DNA of 14,391 bases from Pseudomonadota bacterium (GTDB lineage Bacteria > Pseudomonadota > Gammaproteobacteria > Steroidobacterales > Steroidobacteraceae). The position numbers and the translations under genes are program-made. Below the pieces are notes generated by a model. It did not search any database and was not told where the DNA came from. It was given only the letters and a program-made list of their open reading frames with translations. This document shows positions 1-7,832 of this stretch, one piece after another. The DNA is taken from contig JAJZFQ010000133.1 of NCBI GenBank assembly GCA_021805275.1, positions 1-14,391 of the forward strand. The letters are read 5' to 3'. Numbering within the stretch: the stretch's first letter is position 1; the number at the start of each line of letters is the position of its first letter.

Positions 1-370
1 TGTTCCCATCGATCGTCATCCGCGACACCAGCAGGTCCTTCGCCGGCGCGCCGCTCGCGAACAGCTCGTAGTGCCAGAAGCTGTGGTCCTCGCTATTGTA
101 CGTATCCACGACCAGGGACTCGACCGGCTTGCCGCCCCAGACGTTGCTGAACGTACATTCCAGATACAGTCGATTCGGCGACCATCGGCAATCTTCGTTC
201 CAGGTAAACGACACGCGCTTGCCGTGCTCGCGCGATGTCCCGTGAAACACCCATCGGCCGACCGAAGGCTCGAGTTTGGCGAGCGCCGGTGGATTGAACT
301 TCGCATTCGCGGCCCATGCGCTCGAGAGAAGCCCCAGTGCGGCAGCCACTGACACCAACGCCCTTCTCAT
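1..370 (-). CDS. Secreted DUF1579-like protein, 5' part only
   Basis: This gene starts at the ATG complementary to 368-370 and runs off the left edge, leaving about 123 visible residues. The start has a good ribosome binding site, GAGGTGG, about 7 bases upstream. Residues 1-20 form a Sec signal peptide (MRRA, then an Ala/Leu core, ending SSAWA-ANA), so the product is exported to the periplasm or membrane. The mature part begins with a 'LEPSVGRWVFHG' segment followed by alternating beta-type stretches rich in Trp and aromatics (TWNEDCRW, LYLECTFSNVWGGKP, YNSEDHSFWHYELF). This resembles small lipocalin-like DUF1579 proteins, which have no well-defined biochemical role. The family call rests on memory of the pattern, and the missing C-terminus limits it. 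It lies downstream of the aminotransferase on the same strand with 251 bases between them, so it need not be in the same operon. Confidence 0.7.
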   Translation of the reverse strand, partial: MRRALVSVAAALGLLSSAWAANAKFNPPALAKLEPSVGRWVFHGTSREHGKRVSFTWNEDCRWSPNRLYLECTFSNVWGGKPVESLVVDTYNSEDHSFWHYELFASGAPAKDLLVSRMTIDGN

Positions 371-621
371 CGTTCGCCACCTCGCTGTTGCGCCAGCTCC
401 TCCCGTCGGTCGTAGAATACTCGCGCCGTCGATGCCCGGGTACCGGCGACTGCGGTGTTGAGACACCCGTGTGTCCTGCACCGACTGAGGTGAATCCGAC
501 AGCATTCGAGCTCGTCTCAGAGCACCCAATTGACCGTACAGCTTGTGCGGAAGCCGGTCGCTCTGCAGCCCCTGCGCCTCGCGGCCTCGATCGGTGGGTC
601 CAGGGCCACCACGGTGCCATC
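371..621. other. Intergenic spacer between aminotransferase and secreted-protein gene
   Basis: No convincing gene lies here on either strand. The minus strand holds the ribosome binding site of the secreted-protein gene next to 371. I see no clear terminator after the aminotransferase; the only small palindrome is GACAC/GTGTC near 471-485, which lacks a T-run. Confidence 0.5.
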
Positions 622-1905
622 TCATAGGCTGAGCGCCTTCTGCAACTTTCCGAGACCTTCTTCAAGCATATGATCCGAGATGGTGAGCGGCACCAGGATG
701 CGGATGGTCTCACCCTGCAGTCCGCACGACAGCAGGATCAGCCCCTCAGTCAGCGCCCGCTGGGTCGCACGCTTGGCACCGGGGCCGTCGGGTTCCCCCC
801 CCGGGGCGCTGTCTAGGACATCAAACCCGATCATTGCCCCGAGGCCGCGGATGTTGCCGATCGCAACGCCATTGCCGCGCGTGGCCAGAGTTTCGAGCCG
901 CCGCCGGATGTGCACGCCGATGGCTTGCGCACGCACCAGCAGATTTTCCTCCTCCATGATGTCCAGTACGGCAAGCGCAGCTGCACAGCCGATCGGGGAA
1001 CCGCCGTACGTGCCGCCGAGTCCACCGGGCTCGACCGCGTCCATGACCGCGGCGCGCCCCAGCACGGCGGAAAGCGGAAATCCCCCTGCGAGCGACTTGG
1101 CGAGCGTGACCAGATCCGGTTCGACGTCGGCATGCTCGATGGCGAACATCCGCCCAGTACGCCCGAAGCCCGATTGGATCTCATCGGCGATCAGGAGGAT
1201 GCCGTGAGTGTCGCAGAGCTTTCTCAGAGCGATGAGCAGCTCCGGCGGTGCGACGTTGAATCCCCCCTCGCCCTGAACCGGCTCGATGATGAAGGCCGCG
1301 ACACGAGACGGCTCGACGTCACTACGCAGAAGCAGCTCCAGAGCGCGTAGACTATCCTGCACGCTCACCCCCCGATGCGCGGACGGGAAAGGAATGCGGA
1401 ATATTCCCGGCAGCGCCACATCGAGTCCATGTTTGTATGGCACCGCACGCCCGGTCAGCGCCACACCGAGACTCGTGCGGCCATGGAATGCACCGCTGAA
1501 GGCGATGATCGCCGTGCGTCCGGTCGCGACGCGCGCGATCTTCACCGCCGCCTCCACCGCTTCGACACCAGTGGTCAGCAGCAGGCTCTTGGCCGGGCCC
1601 GAGAAGGGTGCAATGTCGCCCAGGCGTTCGGCCAGCCGGATATAGGACTCATAGGCCATAACCTGGAAGGACGTGTGCGTGAAGCGTTGCAGCTGCTCCG
1701 TCACGGCGGCGATGACTTTGGGATGGCGATGTCCGGTGGCCAATACGCCGATGCCGCCTGCGAAGTCGATGTACCGACGCCCCAGCGAATCCCAGACCTC
1801 GGCGTTCTCGGCACGCACGGCGAACTCCGGGGTGGCGCTAGCCACACCGCGCGCCACGGCAGCAGACCGACGGGCGTTGATGTCATTAGTGTCTTGCGTT
1901 CCCAT
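622..1905 (-). CDS. gabT: 4-aminobutyrate aminotransferase, GabT/PuuE type
   Basis: This is a class III PLP aminotransferase of 427 residues, the usual GabT length. The family moves the amino group of GABA to 2-oxoglutarate, giving succinate semialdehyde and glutamate in the cytoplasm. FAGGIGVLATGH (48-59) is near the N-terminus. AFSGAFHGRT (135-144) is the PLP-stacking region. EPVQGEGGF (208-216) carries the substrate-binding Glu. IADEIQSGFGRTG (239-251) holds the PLP-ring Asp241. The Schiff-base lysine is Lys270 in LAKSLAGGFPLSAV. GGLGGTY (294-300) is the phosphate-binding loop. The run QDSL...FIIEPVQGEGGFNVAP looks especially like PuuE of the putrescine pathway. The reading frame is open for 66 more codons upstream, but homology begins at this ATG, which has AGAGAG ahead of it. 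The PLP-phosphate loop reads TTGVEAVEA, with Val114 where GabT/PuuE normally have Ser, Ala or Thr. It lies downstream of the TonB receptor on the same strand, and a PuuR-type regulator is nearby. Confidence 0.93.
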   Translation of the reverse strand: MGTQDTNDINARRSAAVARGVASATPEFAVRAENAEVWDSLGRRYIDFAGGIGVLATGHRHPKVIAAVTEQLQRFTHTSFQVMAYESYIRLAERLGDIAPFSGPAKSLLLTTGVEAVEAAVKIARVATGRTAIIAFSGAFHGRTSLGVALTGRAVPYKHGLDVALPGIFRIPFPSAHRGVSVQDSLRALELLLRSDVEPSRVAAFIIEPVQGEGGFNVAPPELLIALRKLCDTHGILLIADEIQSGFGRTGRMFAIEHADVEPDLVTLAKSLAGGFPLSAVLGRAAVMDAVEPGGLGGTYGGSPIGCAAALAVLDIMEEENLLVRAQAIGVHIRRRLETLATRGNGVAIGNIRGLGAMIGFDVLDSAPGGEPDGPGAKRATQRALTEGLILLSCGLQGETIRILVPLTISDHMLEEGLGKLQKALSL

Positions 1906-2212
1906 GTTGAATCTCTCTAATTGGACTAATCGCCTTGGGCACCTGCCGCTCGGCGATGTGGCGGAAGCCACGCAGTGTGTTCGAACGGCTGAAGCACCGG
2001 AGGACCTGCTCCAGCCGCGCGCGTACGTCGTGAGCGGCAGGAATGTCCCCGCGACGGCGCTGCGCGTGCCCGCACACATATGAGACATTCCAATTCTCGG
2101 CAAGCGTGACGAGCCGCGCAGCCGTCTCCGCGCGCGACTCGACGAAGCGCCGCTCCTGAAGCAATCGGCACAACCGCATGAGCTTGGCTTCTACAGGCGA
2201 TGAACCAGCCAT
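1886..2212 (-). CDS. Possible small hypothetical protein overlapping gabT start
   Basis: This is a 108-residue frame from an ATG at 2212 to a TAA at 1886; a TTG at 2245 would extend it by 11 residues. I do not recognise it. It is predicted helical and rich in Arg and Ala (RLCRLLQERRF, ETAARLVTLAENW), with Cys residues in SYVCGHAQRRR and VLRCF, and no signal peptide or membrane segment. Support comes from strongly G/C third codon positions through most of its length and from its place between two same-strand genes. Its stop overlaps the start of gabT by 20 bases, which would allow translational coupling. Against it are the lack of a good ribosome binding site, the lack of any known family, and the fact that high-GC DNA often gives such frames by chance. 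It may also be a gene remnant. Confidence 0.35.
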   Translation of the reverse strand: MAGSSPVEAKLMRLCRLLQERRFVESRAETAARLVTLAENWNVSYVCGHAQRRRGDIPAAHDVRARLEQVLRCFSRSNTLRGFRHIAERQVPKAISPIREIQHGNARH

Positions 2213-2260
2213 GCTCTCGGTACGCAAGCCAACCCTGCCGTTCAATAGACCAGAGCCGCA
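1906..2260. other. 355-base gap between gabT and the TonB receptor
   Basis: The only content I can support is the candidate small ORF and the ribosome binding site of gabT (AGAGAG just upstream of 1905). No terminator hairpin with a T-run is visible after the receptor gene, so read-through from receptor to gabT is possible. Confidence 0.4.
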
Positions 2261-5059
2261 TCAGAAGCTGTACGTGTATCGCACCCCGAGCACCCTGGGT
2301 CTGATGGGCGTCTGTGCCACGATGAAATTATCTGTGCTGGTAAACACTACCGCGTTTGAATTGCTCAGATTTTCGCCGTAGGCGGACAGCGACCAATGAT
2401 CCTTCGACACCCCGATCGAAGCCGCATAGGTCGTGTACGCGGGGTCCTCGAACCTAATCCTCGCGGTCCCCACGGTAACGCCCGGAACGAAAGGCGGATT
2501 CGAGCCGGCTTGAGTGAAGGAGTGCCCCGTGTGCACCATACCCACTTGCAGATGCCCCACGGCCCCGTTCAGGTAGTCAAAGTAGGACGGGGCGGAAATC
2601 GGGAAATCGTAGCGCAGCAGCAACGTAAGTCGCATCGGCGGCGAATTGGCAGTCGGTGCGCCGCGCGGGCCGAAGGGGTTGCCGGTCGGGCTGCAACTGG
2701 TGGGTCCCGCAGCACATACTTCGGTAATCGGCTTGCCGTAATTTACGCTCGTGGGATTATTGTCGATGAGCGCCGGCGAATTGGTCTGCTCGCTGCTGTT
2801 CCAGGCGCCCGATCCCTCGAGCTTCAGACCACGCCAGATCTGGGCGATGAATGACGTTTCCACGCCATTGATGAGAAAGTTCTGTCCATTGGTGTTGAAG
2901 AAGATCGTGCCGGTGAGACCAGGGTCGAAAAACTCGACCTGCACATTATTCCAGTCCTCCCGATAGACGGAGCCATCCCACTGAAAATAGCGGTGGAATA
3001 GCCGCCAGTTTGTTTTCCAACCCACCTCGTAATTATTGAGCTGATCGGGTCGATACGATTCGGGAACTATCAACTGCGGCACGCCGTCCGGGCCCGGAGC
3101 GTGCAAGGTCCCTGCGTTGTTGAACCCACCCGGACGAAATCCCTGGGAGAACGTGGCGTAAGTCAAGATGTGCTGTTCGTTGCCGAAGAGCGTGGGCGCA
3201 ACGTGCCAGGAAAGATTCGCCTGATAACGCCAGCCCTCCTCGGTGTCCTTGAGATTCTGCGCGTTCATGTCGATCGAGAAGGCCGGATTGTGGCAGCCGC
3301 CGGGCGGCATTCCGGCCTCGAAGCACCCGAAGCCGACCAGAGCGCTGCCGGCGGCACTATTGAGGAATAGAAAGTGACGCGCCCCCCCTGTCAGAGTCAG
3401 GTGCGGCGTCAGGTCGAAGCTGACCGACGCGAATTCGGCAACCTGACGCTCCTCGCGAACGGCGTCCAGACCGAACGCGGTGCTGCTGGTCTGCAGGCCG
3501 GGGTTTTTGGCGTAGCCGGGGAAAGTGCCCTCCACGGCGAAGCAACCGGTATTGCCCGGGGTTCCCGGCGCGCCATTCGATGTGCAAGCGGGTACCGTGC
3601 GGTACAAGTCCTGGGTCTGATCGTAAATGGTATTGTCTTCCTCAAAGGCACCGACGATCGCACGCAGACGCCAATTTGACGGAGTCTGCACTCGCACCTC
3701 GTGCTGCCAGTGCCGGTCCTGCTGGTGCGACTGTACCGGTGCTACTGGCGAGAAGCAGGTTGACCTCAGGCTGGTGTCGCCACCCGTACCCGGCCCGTAA
3801 CACTCGTAATAGGCGCCATAGACTCCACGGGCATAGCTCGTGTAGTCGGCCTGAGTGTCCAGATTGCGCGTGAGTAAACCACCGGTGTAGATCAGACTCA
3901 GGGGACCGGCTTTACCTTTGAGTGTCCACGCAGTGTTCGAGTCCCGTTCCTGATGGTACGTCGGGGTGAACAGAACGACTTCGAGCGGGCTCAGCGGCTG
4001 GCCGTCCGGAGCATTCGGGTACTGGAAGAACACTCCTTCGGCATCGAGGCTTTGCCACATCTGGGTAACGAGGAAGCTCCAATCATCATTGACTTGATAC
4101 AGCGCTTCGATTCGGCCACCTTGGTACGTCACTGGATTAATATGGTTCCTGACTAAATCGACGTTGTTGGCGACAGGACTTCCTGGAGGCACGCAATAAC
4201 CATTGTTCACACCGCCGTCTGGGCATTGTCCATTGACGGCCGGGTAGTTTGCATAATGGATGCCGAGATCAGTGTTATGTCGCGTGAATGTTCCCTGCAC
4301 ATTATTGATGTAGCCGCCACGTCGATCACTGTACGCCACGAAGCGCACAGCCATGTGATGCGGGACCACCGGCAGGTTGAGCACTCCGGTGACCGCTGTA
4401 TTCGGGTCACCGTGCGCAGTGGTGCCGTAATCTGCGCTGAAGTTTCCCTCTACCACATCGAGTTTCGGCTTGTTGGTGATGTAGCGGATTGCGCCGGCTT
4501 CCGCGCCGGAACCGAATAGTGTTCCCTGCGGCCCCTCAAGCACCTCGATGCGGTTCATATCCACCGCGTAAATGTCCATGTTCTGATTCGGCATCTGAAC
4601 GGACTGGTTATCGAGGTAAACGGCCACGTTCGGCCACGGCGCGGTATAGCCGCTGAATTGGGTCGCCTGCGAACCGGCGCCGATGCCGCGGATGAATATC
4701 TCGTTCTGGCCGGGACCGTTGTCCGCGGAACTGACGTTGGGCAGCATTCTGACGTAGTCCTCGAATGAGGAAATATGCAGTTGCTGCATCATCCGCCCGG
4801 TGAGGGCCTGCATCGTGACCGGTACGTTCTGAATGTTCTCGCTGCGGCGGGTGGCGGTTACGATGATTTCTTTCAGACCCACGGAGTGGGCGCGTGGTTT
4901 ATCGACCTTCCCGAAACGTCCGGCGGGAGTGTCGGGTGTTTGCGGAACCGTAGAGGCTGCGCGCGCGACGTTCGGGTCGGGTACGGGCTGCGCGGCAAGC
5001 GTTCCGATGGACACTCCGCTCAGGATGGCTGCAACAGCGTATGAGACCTTCGACTTCAT
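2261..5059 (-). CDS. TonB-dependent outer-membrane receptor
   Basis: This 932-residue active transporter spans the outer membrane and is powered by TonB-ExbB-ExbD. Residues 1-23 form a signal peptide (MKSK, hydrophobic core, LAAQ). A TonB-box-like segment, EIIVTATRR, lies at 64-72. The plug domain covers roughly 75-200, with VRMLPNVS, IFIRGIG, VAVYLDN and the signature LEGPQGTLFGSGAEAGAIRY (174-193). The rest is the beta-barrel, with late motifs FSQGFRPGGFNN (637-648), NNYEVGWK and GENLSN, ending in YTYSF, the terminal aromatic expected for Bam-dependent insertion. The ten cysteines form five close pairs (279/289, 420/435, 492/506, 579/589, 782/789) in Gly/Pro/Asn-rich stretches that look like surface loops. 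The style is that of the large 'iron complex' receptor group, in which many members take up organic compounds other than siderophores. The ligand is unknown. The gene sits between gabT and a PuuR-type regulator, which suggests an organic nitrogen source. Confidence 0.95.
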   Translation of the reverse strand: MKSKVSYAVAAILSGVSIGTLAAQPVPDPNVARAASTVPQTPDTPAGRFGKVDKPRAHSVGLKEIIVTATRRSENIQNVPVTMQALTGRMMQQLHISSFEDYVRMLPNVSSADNGPGQNEIFIRGIGAGSQATQFSGYTAPWPNVAVYLDNQSVQMPNQNMDIYAVDMNRIEVLEGPQGTLFGSGAEAGAIRYITNKPKLDVVEGNFSADYGTTAHGDPNTAVTGVLNLPVVPHHMAVRFVAYSDRRGGYINNVQGTFTRHNTDLGIHYANYPAVNGQCPDGGVNNGYCVPPGSPVANNVDLVRNHINPVTYQGGRIEALYQVNDDWSFLVTQMWQSLDAEGVFFQYPNAPDGQPLSPLEVVLFTPTYHQERDSNTAWTLKGKAGPLSLIYTGGLLTRNLDTQADYTSYARGVYGAYYECYGPGTGGDTSLRSTCFSPVAPVQSHQQDRHWQHEVRVQTPSNWRLRAIVGAFEEDNTIYDQTQDLYRTVPACTSNGAPGTPGNTGCFAVEGTFPGYAKNPGLQTSSTAFGLDAVREERQVAEFASVSFDLTPHLTLTGGARHFLFLNSAAGSALVGFGCFEAGMPPGGCHNPAFSIDMNAQNLKDTEEGWRYQANLSWHVAPTLFGNEQHILTYATFSQGFRPGGFNNAGTLHAPGPDGVPQLIVPESYRPDQLNNYEVGWKTNWRLFHRYFQWDGSVYREDWNNVQVEFFDPGLTGTIFFNTNGQNFLINGVETSFIAQIWRGLKLEGSGAWNSSEQTNSPALIDNNPTSVNYGKPITEVCAAGPTSCSPTGNPFGPRGAPTANSPPMRLTLLLRYDFPISAPSYFDYLNGAVGHLQVGMVHTGHSFTQAGSNPPFVPGVTVGTARIRFEDPAYTTYAASIGVSKDHWSLSAYGENLSNSNAVVFTSTDNFIVAQTPIRPRVLGVRYTYSF

Positions 5060-5064
5060 GGCAA

Positions 5065-5072
5065 ATCCTCCC
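5065..5072 (-). promoter_or_regulatory. Ribosome binding site of the TonB receptor
   Basis: GGGAGGAT on the minus strand lies 5 bases before the ATG at 5059 (GGAGG core 7 bases away). It is a strong Shine-Dalgarno match that fixes the start and suits an abundant outer-membrane protein. Confidence 0.8.
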
Positions 5073-5140
5073 GAATAGTTCTTCTAGGCCAAGTCGATTC
5101 GTTGACCGCATGCGAATTGGAACTGAACGTGCTGCCGAGG

Positions 5141-5165
5141 ATTGATTGAACCTGTGAATTGATTG
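5141..5165. promoter_or_regulatory. Direct repeat ATTGATTG upstream of the TonB receptor
   Basis: Two copies of ATTGATTG (5141-5148 and 5158-5165) start 17 bases apart in the spacer upstream of the receptor gene. The repeat is seen directly; a role as an operator is inference. It lies about 80-105 bases before the receptor's start codon, where an operator or upstream promoter element could be. I could not assign a clean -35/-10 pair. Confidence 0.3.
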
Positions 5166-5180
5166 CTACGCGAATTCAAA

Positions 5181-5200
5181 CGACGGCTTTCAGCCCGTCG
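5181..5200 (-). terminator. Possible weak terminator after the XRE-cupin gene
   Basis: A 6-bp perfect stem, CGACGG/CCGTCG, with an 8-base loop lies 52 bases past the regulator's stop codon on the minus strand. It is followed by TTTGAATTC, a short T-run only. It could end the regulator transcript before the receptor gene, or it may be an unrelated palindrome. Confidence 0.3.
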
Positions 5201-5251
5201 ATCGTCTGCCTCCGTGCCGGTGTGATTGACGCCGGAGAGCCAAATCACCCC

Positions 5252-5875
5252 TCAATAGCTGGGCGGAGTGATGGCCCACACGACCTCAGCTTCGTCTGGA
5301 CCCGGATTTCGATAGCGATGCGGGCGGGTACTCTCGAAACCGAAGCTGTCGCCGGTCTCGAGTAGCACACTCTGGCCATCCACCCACAACTCGAGGCGGC
5401 CGCGCACGATCACTCCGGCCTCCTCGCTCGAGTGCGAATACGGCTCCTCCCCTGAAGTAGCACCGGGCGCCAGACGGCACAGCACCAACTCGAGACTCCC
5501 TTTGAGGGAGGGACTGAGTAATTCATCCACGATTCCTGTGGAGTAGTCGATGCGCCGCCGCCGCGAACGACGAACCACCAGGCCTCGCTCCTGGGGACGC
5601 ACCGTGTCCGCCTCGAAGAACCAGCCGATGGTGACGCCCAGTGCCTGCGCAATCGACATCAACGCCTTGATGGAGGGCATCGCCTTTTGCCGCTCCACCA
5701 TACTCAGATATCCGACCGACAGACCACTGGTGGCAGCGAGGTCGCTCAACGTCAGGTTGCGCGCCTTGCGCAGCCCGCGGATTTCAGTGCCCAGATCGCT
5801 CGTCATGACCTCGGACGCATCCGTGGCTTCGGGCTGTGCCGAAGGCATCAGGGCGCGACTCTGTCGGCTATTCAT
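5252..5875 (-). CDS. XRE-family regulator with C-terminal cupin (PuuR type)
   Basis: This 207-residue DNA-binding regulator has a helix-turn-helix domain at about 29-83 (LRKARNLTLSDLAATSGLSV, YLSMVERQKAMPS, LMSIAQALGV) and a cupin effector domain at about 125-205. The cupin shows YSHSSEEAGVIVRGRLELW (146-164), LLETGDSFGFES (171-182) and the later His186. This is the layout of PuuR, the repressor of the putrescine utilisation operon in E. coli, and of many regulators of amine and amino-acid catabolism. The cupin usually senses a small ligand. The chosen ATG has only a weak ribosome binding site (GAAGAA), so Met10 or Met24 is possible; the first 28 residues are outside the recognised domain. 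It is divergent from the FAD oxidoreductase and upstream of the receptor, a good position to control both sides. Confidence 0.92.
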   Translation of the reverse strand: MNSRQSRALMPSAQPEATDASEVMTSDLGTEIRGLRKARNLTLSDLAATSGLSVGYLSMVERQKAMPSIKALMSIAQALGVTIGWFFEADTVRPQERGLVVRRSRRRRIDYSTGIVDELLSPSLKGSLELVLCRLAPGATSGEEPYSHSSEEAGVIVRGRLELWVDGQSVLLETGDSFGFESTRPHRYRNPGPDEAEVVWAITPPSY

Positions 5876-6248
5876 GTTCTTCGGTCGTCGTGGACCATTG
5901 CCGTCTGGCCAAATTCCAACCTCCCGCCGGACCGTGTCCTGGCGCGCCGGGCAAGGCGTGGCGCCTACACGATGCGCCCCCCAGTTTCATAAGGCGCGCC
6001 TCTCCGGGTCCCACCGCAGTCTGCCGCAACATCAGACCGCACTCCGCAAAGTCCGCTCAGACTCGCCAAACCCACAACTCTCACAAAATGGGCGTAACCC
6101 GATGTCAGCACTCGAATTTCGCCCGTACGCGGTTCTCTCGCACCGTTGGAAATTGATGCGTGATTGAAATTCGACGCCAAAAATTTCACTAGAGTTATGG
6201 TAAAGTGGCAAAAAAGTTTTATCAAGCACAAATCAAGACGGGGTCAAC
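5876..6248. promoter_or_regulatory. Divergent promoter region, AT-rich toward the oxidoreductase
   Basis: This 373-base spacer lies between two divergently transcribed genes, the regulator (minus) and the FAD oxidoreductase (plus). Most of it is GC-rich without a convincing gene. The final 100 bases (about 6145-6240) turn sharply AT-rich. They include two GAAATT copies at 6149-6154 and 6166-6171 that start 17 bases apart, a TTGAAA hexamer at 6164-6169, and runs of A and T at 6179-6186 and 6210-6221. A promoter for the oxidoreductase is likely here, but no consensus -35/-10 pair with 17-base spacing stands out. Confidence 0.55.
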
Positions 6249-7832
6249 GTGCCACAACAGTACGATGCGATCGTCATTGGTGCAGGTCATAACGGCCTGA
6301 CCTGCGGGGCTTATCTCGCCCGGGCCGGACTCAAGGTCTTAATCCTGGAGCGCAGGCACGTTATCGGCGGTGCTGCCGTCACCGAGGAGGTCGTACCCGG
6401 ATTCAAGTTCTCGGTGTTCAGCTATCTGATGAGCCTGTTGCACCCGAAGGTCATCCAGGAGCTCGAACTCGCGCGCTACGGCTACCAAGTGCTGCCAGCC
6501 ACCGACATGTTCGGTCCGTTGCCCGACAACGACTACATCACCTTTTCAGATGACATCGCGCGAACGCAGCGCAGCTTCGCCCGCTTCTCCCGCAAAGACG
6601 CCGAGATCTATCCCGAATTCGACCGTTACCTCATGGACTCGGTGAAGATCATGCGCCGGCTCCTGCTCGAGACCCCACCCGACCCCACGTGCCGGGACTG
6701 GCGCTCGTTCAAGGAGACCGCGAAATTCCTGTGGCGCTACCGCCGGGTCTGCGGCCGGCTGTTCCGGTTCGTGGATCTGCTAACCATGAGTGCGGACGAT
6801 TATCTGTCCGAGTGGTTCGAGCGAACGGAAATCAGAGCACTGCTTGCGTACTATGCGAGCATCGGCACATTCGCTGGCCCAAAGAGCCCAGGTTCGGCCT
6901 ATGTCATCATGCATCACGTCATGGGTGAGCACGCCGGCGCCGGGGGATGGGGATTCGTGCGCGGCGGCATGGGCGCGATCAGCACCGCCATTGCCCGATC
7001 CGGCATGGAAAAAGGCGTGACCATTCAGACACAGGCCGAGGTGTCGGGCATCGACACTGCCAACGGCCGCGTGACCGGCGTCACGCTCGCCGACGGTTCG
7101 CGACACTATGCAAAGACCGTCGTCAGCAACGTATCCGCGAAGATCACGTTTCTTAAGCTTCTCGATCGGAACGAGTTACCGCCGGAATTCGTCCGGGACA
7201 TCGAGACCTACCGCACGCTCTCGAGCGCGTTCAAGATCAATATCGCCTGCGAACGACTGCCCCAATACAGATCGTTCGACGCACAGAAGTGCGGAATTCC
7301 CTACCCCACTTATGTGCACCTCGGCCCAACCATCGAGTACCTGGAGCGCGCCTATGACGACGCGAAATTCGGCGACATCTCCCACAAACCGTTCGTGACG
7401 CCGGTCACACCGACGTTTGTCGACGATACGCTCGCCCCGCCGGGCAAGCACGTCGTCAACCTGTTTGGCGGCCACGCCCCGTATCACCTTCGCGATGGGG
7501 ATTGGACCACGCGCAAGAACGAACTCGTGCGCAACGTGCTCGGCGTCCTCGATGAGGCCGCGCCCGGATTCTCTGACGGCATCATCGGCATGCAGGTCTT
7601 GACGCCCCCGGACATCGAGGCAGCCATCGGTACTCCCCACGGTCATATCTTTCACGGCGAACTGCAGCTCGATCAACTCTTCTGGGCGCGTCCCGCGCCT
7701 CATTGGGCCGACTATCGGACACCCATCCTTGGGCTCTATCAGTGCGGAGCCTCGGCGCATCCCGGCGGCGGCGTGGGAGCGGTCGTCGGGCGCAACGCCG
7801 CCCGCGAGATCCTGCGCGACCGACGCAGATGA
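6249..7832 (+). CDS. FAD-dependent oxidoreductase, PYROXD2/phytoene-desaturase-like
   Basis: This 527-residue flavoprotein belongs to the COG1233 group (phytoene dehydrogenase-related, PYROXD2, retinol-saturase-like). The N-terminal Rossmann motif VIGAGHNGLTCGAYLARAG (9-27) is followed by the ribose-binding Glu34 and the second FAD motif RRHVIGGAAVTEE (35-47). The C-terminal FAD segment is LYQCGASAHPGGGVGAVVGR (about 497-516). The middle contains GWGFVRGGMGAI and the common NVSAKITF segment. The enzyme should oxidise or desaturate a C-C or C-N bond in the cytoplasm or at the membrane. The natural substrates of this branch are largely unknown, and the sequence does not decide this. The start is GTG, with a modest GGGG-type ribosome binding site; the protein begins right at the Rossmann fold, so this start is sound. 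It is not the DAO-type oxidase (PuuB) of the putrescine pathway, although its place beside a PuuR-type regulator invites an amine-related guess. Confidence 0.9.
   Translation: MPQQYDAIVIGAGHNGLTCGAYLARAGLKVLILERRHVIGGAAVTEEVVPGFKFSVFSYLMSLLHPKVIQELELARYGYQVLPATDMFGPLPDNDYITFSDDIARTQRSFARFSRKDAEIYPEFDRYLMDSVKIMRRLLLETPPDPTCRDWRSFKETAKFLWRYRRVCGRLFRFVDLLTMSADDYLSEWFERTEIRALLAYYASIGTFAGPKSPGSAYVIMHHVMGEHAGAGGWGFVRGGMGAISTAIARSGMEKGVTIQTQAEVSGIDTANGRVTGVTLADGSRHYAKTVVSNVSAKITFLKLLDRNELPPEFVRDIETYRTLSSAFKINIACERLPQYRSFDAQKCGIPYPTYVHLGPTIEYLERAYDDAKFGDISHKPFVTPVTPTFVDDTLAPPGKHVVNLFGGHAPYHLRDGDWTTRKNELVRNVLGVLDEAAPGFSDGIIGMQVLTPPDIEAAIGTPHGHIFHGELQLDQLFWARPAPHWADYRTPILGLYQCGASAHPGGGVGAVVGRNAAREILRDRRR

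Noticed and set aside
93..713. 206-codon minus-strand frame across the secreted-protein gene and the gabT end
   Set aside because: It is out of frame with the signal-peptide gene and with gabT, both of which have strong support, and it shows no family motif.
1906..2103. 66-codon N-terminal extension of the aminotransferase
   Set aside because: The family's N-terminus aligns at the ATG at 1905, and the extension has no aminotransferase character.
1926..2261. Minus-strand frame beginning MRLWSIERQGWLAYRE, faintly like the start of pyrimidine-dimer glycosylase proteins
   Set aside because: The similarity is limited to a few residues and needs a gap. The rest is Arg/Ala/His-rich with no further family motif, and the start lacks a ribosome binding site.
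5550..6167. 205-codon plus-strand frame across the XRE-cupin gene and spacer
   Set aside because: It is antisense to a recognisable helix-turn-helix and is Arg/Ser/Pro-rich without motifs.
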